Assembly: GCA_008711295.1 (NCBI GenBank)
Contig: VUYV01000069.1
Coordinates: 3,628,474 to 3,692,473 of the forward strand
From: Anarhynchus alexandrinus
Taxonomy: Eukaryota; Chordata; Aves; Charadriiformes; Charadriidae
DNA: 64,000 nucleotides
Direction: 5' to 3'
Numbering within the stretch: the stretch's first letter is position 1; each line of letters opens with the position of its first letter. Made by a program: the position numbers and the translations under genes. Below are positions 60,402 to 64,000 of the stretch, one piece after another. The notes below the pieces were generated by a model. The model had not been told where the DNA came from. It saw only the letters and a list, made by a program, of their open reading frames with translations, and did no database searches.

Positions 60402-61599
60402 ACCAGACTAAAGTAAAATCCACTAAGGGATATATAAAGTGGATGATGAACTTGCAGATTGGTCCACTCTTGTTGCTTTGTCTACTTGTTAATGTGGACA
60501 TCATTTATGAAAATCTCAGTGACTGCTTGAGACTTGTTTTTCATGAAGTGAAGACTTTCCTCTGGTATATTCATGCAATAACAGAAGCTTCTATTTCAGC
60601 CAAAATAATAACATTTATTCAAGTAATCCTGTTTTTAAAGATCTTTGTTAAGGTTACAAAATAATGCTCAAAAATGTGGGAATGTAGTTAGTGTAGTGCT
60701 GATGCAGTCCTTTTGTGCGTACAAGCTTCAGCGCTCCTTGCTTCATTCAGTTCTCACAATGTTTGGTGACCATTTAATAAGAAGCTACCCAGTATTTTAG
60801 TTCAGTATCAGAAACATTTGACAGTTCCCCTTGTTTATGGTACATCATTCAAGCTGTTCTGATGAGCTCTTCTACATTACTTTTCACTGTATTTTGTGAA
60901 TGCTTTCTAAACATTTCCAGAATCCTTGTCACAGTCATTGGAGGAATGCATTGGAATTATTTGTGGTCTATAAATGGCAAACTAAGACGCAAGGTAATCT
61001 CTGATCTATTTTTTTTTAGAGTACTGAGTATTACAAAATCTTTGTCCACAACACTGCTTTCATTGACGTCCTGTCACATTGAGCACCTCAGGCTGATGAT
61101 TAGACTCCTCAGAAAGGGAAACATAAATTTATGTCAACCTGAGGAAAAAAAAAGTTTAACACTTGTTTAGTATCACATAAAAACTCTGTGATAAAAGTGA
61201 AGTTAGTCCAGTACTCCAGAATGCCACTAAACCGACTTAAGTATGTGCGTTCCTCTGTAGGAGTGCGCAGTTGCGTAGGGTCAAAGACCCATCTCTCCCT
61301 GTGGTCTGTCACCAACAATTGCCAACAGCATACAGCTAGGGAAGAAAAAATGAGCATGTCAAACAGGCAGAATATTTTAATGACTCAAGGACTTCGTCAG
61401 CCAGAGGAGATGCTTGATTTCCATTTATATTGATGCTTTTTTCTCCCCAGTTTGTTTTTCAAGTGACCTCTAGCATCCACAGTCTCTTACCTCAAGGAAT
61501 TACATGGGTGAATCCATGCTTTGTAAGGAAACACCTGCTTTGGTGTGTTTTGAACCCAACATCAGCATCATTTGATACCATCTTATATTCATGTGGAAA
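60402..61599. other. non-coding stretch with several plus-strand frames
   Basis: Four consecutive plus-strand frames (60443-60664, 60862-61170, 61188-61433, 61430-61708) overlap the start of an antisense LINE. None shows a recognisable domain, and I take them as chance frames, in part on the non-coding strand of that LINE. Confidence 0.4.
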
Positions 61600-62300
61600 G
61601 AGACAGTGGGCAGTCATCTCTTGCTTATCTTTCCCTTGTGACAGTTTTATTTACTTCTTCATGTGTTCTCTTGATCATCTCTTCCCCAGACTAATAAGTA
61701 GTAGTTAAATTAGTCAAAACTATTGCCTTTGGTCATACTTGCTGGCCTTTTTACACACATTTTCCAGTTTTACCCTATCTTTGAAACTGGAGCAGGGAGG
61801 GTCTGCACACAGGTACCAGAGACAAGTGCATTGTAGCTGGTGTATTAATGATTTCTGTTCTCTTCTTTTGTTTGTGAATTTGATAACACTAGATTTGCTT
61901 TTTTGATCACAGTTTTAACATGTTGGTTTTGTTCAACTCTCATTTGTAAGCCAAGACCTGCTTCTTTAGTGGTCATTGGTCATCCATGTCTGTCATCATG
62001 TCAATAAAGTTGGGATAGCTTTTTACATCAACACATCACCTGACACAGGGGCCTATCTTAAAATCATAAATAACCTAATACAACTTAATTTTGCTGATCA
62101 ACTTTTCTTATCTTTGCAGTTTATTTTCCATCTTCTATCAAATTATTTATCTATTCTGTGATCTTCTCTTTTATCCTATGGAAGACTGTTTTCTTTGTGC
62201 CTTTGGTAAAAGTTGTTGTTTAATGCTATTTGAAAGCACCATTCCGATCAGTGATACAACTGATGAGTCAATGGGCATTTACTTTAGTCTGAGCTTCCTG
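61600..62300 (-). mobile_element. ancient CR1/L3-like LINE fragment (antisense)
   Basis: The plus strand reads as antisense CR1-clade ORF2 with landmarks in order: cttgtgacag at about 61646, cttccccagactaataag at about 61681, cacattttccagttttaccc at about 61757, gatttgcttttttgatcac (about 61892) plus aacatgttggttttgttcaa, and atcttctatc (about 62129) and tcttttatcctatg (about 62166), which fit the antisense of RT. The span runs from within RT to the 3' part of ORF2. It is heavily mutated and has no open ORF2 frame. Confidence 0.6.
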
Positions 62301-64000
62301 GGTGTCTTCCTTTTGACCTATCTTTCACTTTATTTATTATTTAGGAGCTGTGATGCAGTGGAATATTCTTAGTTAAGATAAAAGACTTCAAAATATTAGG
62401 GTTTGCTTGGGTTTTCATTTTATAAGAGCTAACTCGTCTGATAGTATGGTATTATCTGAATTTGATACATTGATATAAAGTGATGCTTGGAGATGTATAT
62501 CATTTTGTTTTTTAAATGGAATTGGAGCCTATCCCACAAAATTCTTAGTAGTCATGGATGAACTAAAATTTTACAATGTTCCAGTTGAACTGAAATCAGT
62601 TATTTTGCTGATGGAATTAAAATAAAGATTGAGATTGGACTCAGTTGAAAATGTTTTCCTTGAACTTCAAATTCTGATTTGTTTACTTTCAAAATCCTGA
62701 AAGAGATAAATTGATTGGTACACTCCATATTTAGGGGGGAATGGGAATTACTAACTGACTTAACTCAGGTACACAGGCAATTTTAACAGACTTTTGTCTG
62801 TCTAGGAATTACATCTTTTTGCCAAATAGTGTGACTGAATAGCAAATCTCCTTCTGTCTCTTCCCATTTGAAACATTAATTAGCTTTTGAACTGTGCTAA
62901 GTTCATACATAACTATTTTGATTTATCCTTTCTTTTTAGACAGATAAAGACAGGAAAAATACTACTTTATATACCTGTTAAACTTTACCATACAAAGGAC
63001 AGTTAAACAAATGAGCAAGGAATACATTAATAAATATTAATTAACAGTAGAATCAGATTCTAAGATTCTGAGTCAAATACCATCCAAATGTATTGTTGAA
63101 GGAGGGCAATTTGTCAGAAACAAGTATCAGAAACTGACTTTACGAAACCTAAAATGGGACTCATCTCAACTTCACATGCCCATAATGTAGATATCTAGAT
63201 CTGAAAACATCATCTAGACAGTCATTATGGTCAACGGAAATAAACAGACATTTATAAAGAAGGACTTATCTTAGCCTGAGACAGATGTCTAAACTGGGTT
63301 TGGTGATTCAGGACTTAAAAGAGTTTATAGCTCTTTGAGCCAGGTTATGACATGGTTGCCTACATTATGGCTGGAATGATAACTCTCACTCCTTAAAGCA
63401 CAGAGAACAGAATTATTTTGTTTTAAGGACAATTATTTTATTAGTTACTTTTCATTTTGTAACTCTCGTGAACATATATGGTATTTTGTTGGTATATTCT
63501 AATTTAATTTAGATATTTGTTCAACTTGTTGCATAGTTTGTCTACACAAAACATACTTGCATGTCATTGCTTTAAAATGAATATATAGGTGCTTAAATAA
63601 TTTAGCTTTATATCTTTACTTGTGTGTTAGAGCAATGTCTCATATCCAATTAAAAACCAAAATGGAAAAATGTACATAGATTCATAGTGGCATATAGGTG
63701 GGGTATATTAATTGAGCTAATTTGTGTCTGAAATACGAGGTTAATCTTATTTGTTATGCTTGTAATGCTTGTAAATCAGAAAATAATTGCTTAATTGTAA
63801 ATTACATATTGATTAAAGCTCATGTGTGATTTCAAAAGATGACTATATTTAGGTTTGCATAGTATACCCTTCTACTAAGAAAATGTTCATCTCTTCTAGA
63901 CATAGGAATTAATGTTTCCAACAGATGCTTACAGCATGCTGACTTAGAACTTTAATGAGTGATTTTTATTTGAAAATGCATTACATGTTCTTTTACTTTT
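62301..64000. other. unique AT-rich non-coding stretch
   Basis: No gene or repeat is recognised. The part up to about 62400 may still belong to the LINE. Confidence 0.5.

Noticed and set aside
1..64000. CRISPR arrays, operons, tRNA or rRNA genes, phage or plasmid functions
   Set aside because: No regularly spaced repeats, tRNA cloverleaf or rRNA-like sequence was seen, and the repeat content shows a vertebrate nuclear genome.

Overview
The window looks like avian nuclear DNA. The clearest markers are several 5'-truncated CR1 LINE copies ending in the bird-type tail with repeated ATTCTATG-like octamers (11496-11729 on +, 29939-30156 on -), and a solitary LTR of a type I associate with bird ERVL-like elements (1340-1860, minus strand). 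No mammalian-type Alu, B1 or L1 sequence was recognised. The sequence is AT-rich by eye, with almost no long open frames. I could not support any complete protein-coding gene, tRNA, rRNA or CRISPR array. The window is best read as intergenic DNA or the inside of a very large intron.

Layout: 1-1339 is unique AT-rich DNA. The LTR follows at 1340-1860. About 5690-7640 (perhaps from 5200) is an ancient CR1/L3-like LINE on the minus strand, interrupted by a GC-rich block (about 6590-6835) and split by a 393-bp direct duplication with a single N at its junction. 8935-9327 is an internally deleted plus-strand CR1 that still encodes an endonuclease scrap. 11496-11729 is a young-looking CR1 3' end. 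12-27 kb is mostly unique, with small duplications, palindromes and a hairpin. An assembly gap at 27713-28005 lies inside another CR1. A 130-nt stretch made only of A and C (29662-29791) precedes a minus-strand CR1. 31-51 kb is largely unique AT-rich DNA with a few GC-richer islands. A second single-N join with a flanking duplication is at 51175. Decayed minus-strand LINE reverse-transcriptase pieces lie at about 51900-52450, 53780-54125 and 61600-62300, and a CR1 tail scrap at 54655-54716.

No system of cooperating genes is visible. The most useful results are (i) two likely assembly artefacts (single N plus flanking direct duplication), (ii) a layer of very old antisense LINE fossils that explains much of the pyrimidine-rich sequence, (iii) a few perfect palindromes and an extreme A/C tract, and (iv) several short splice-site-bounded open segments, listed as weak exon candidates because windows of this size contain such patterns by chance. 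Repeat-family comparisons are from memory of consensus sequences; no search was run.
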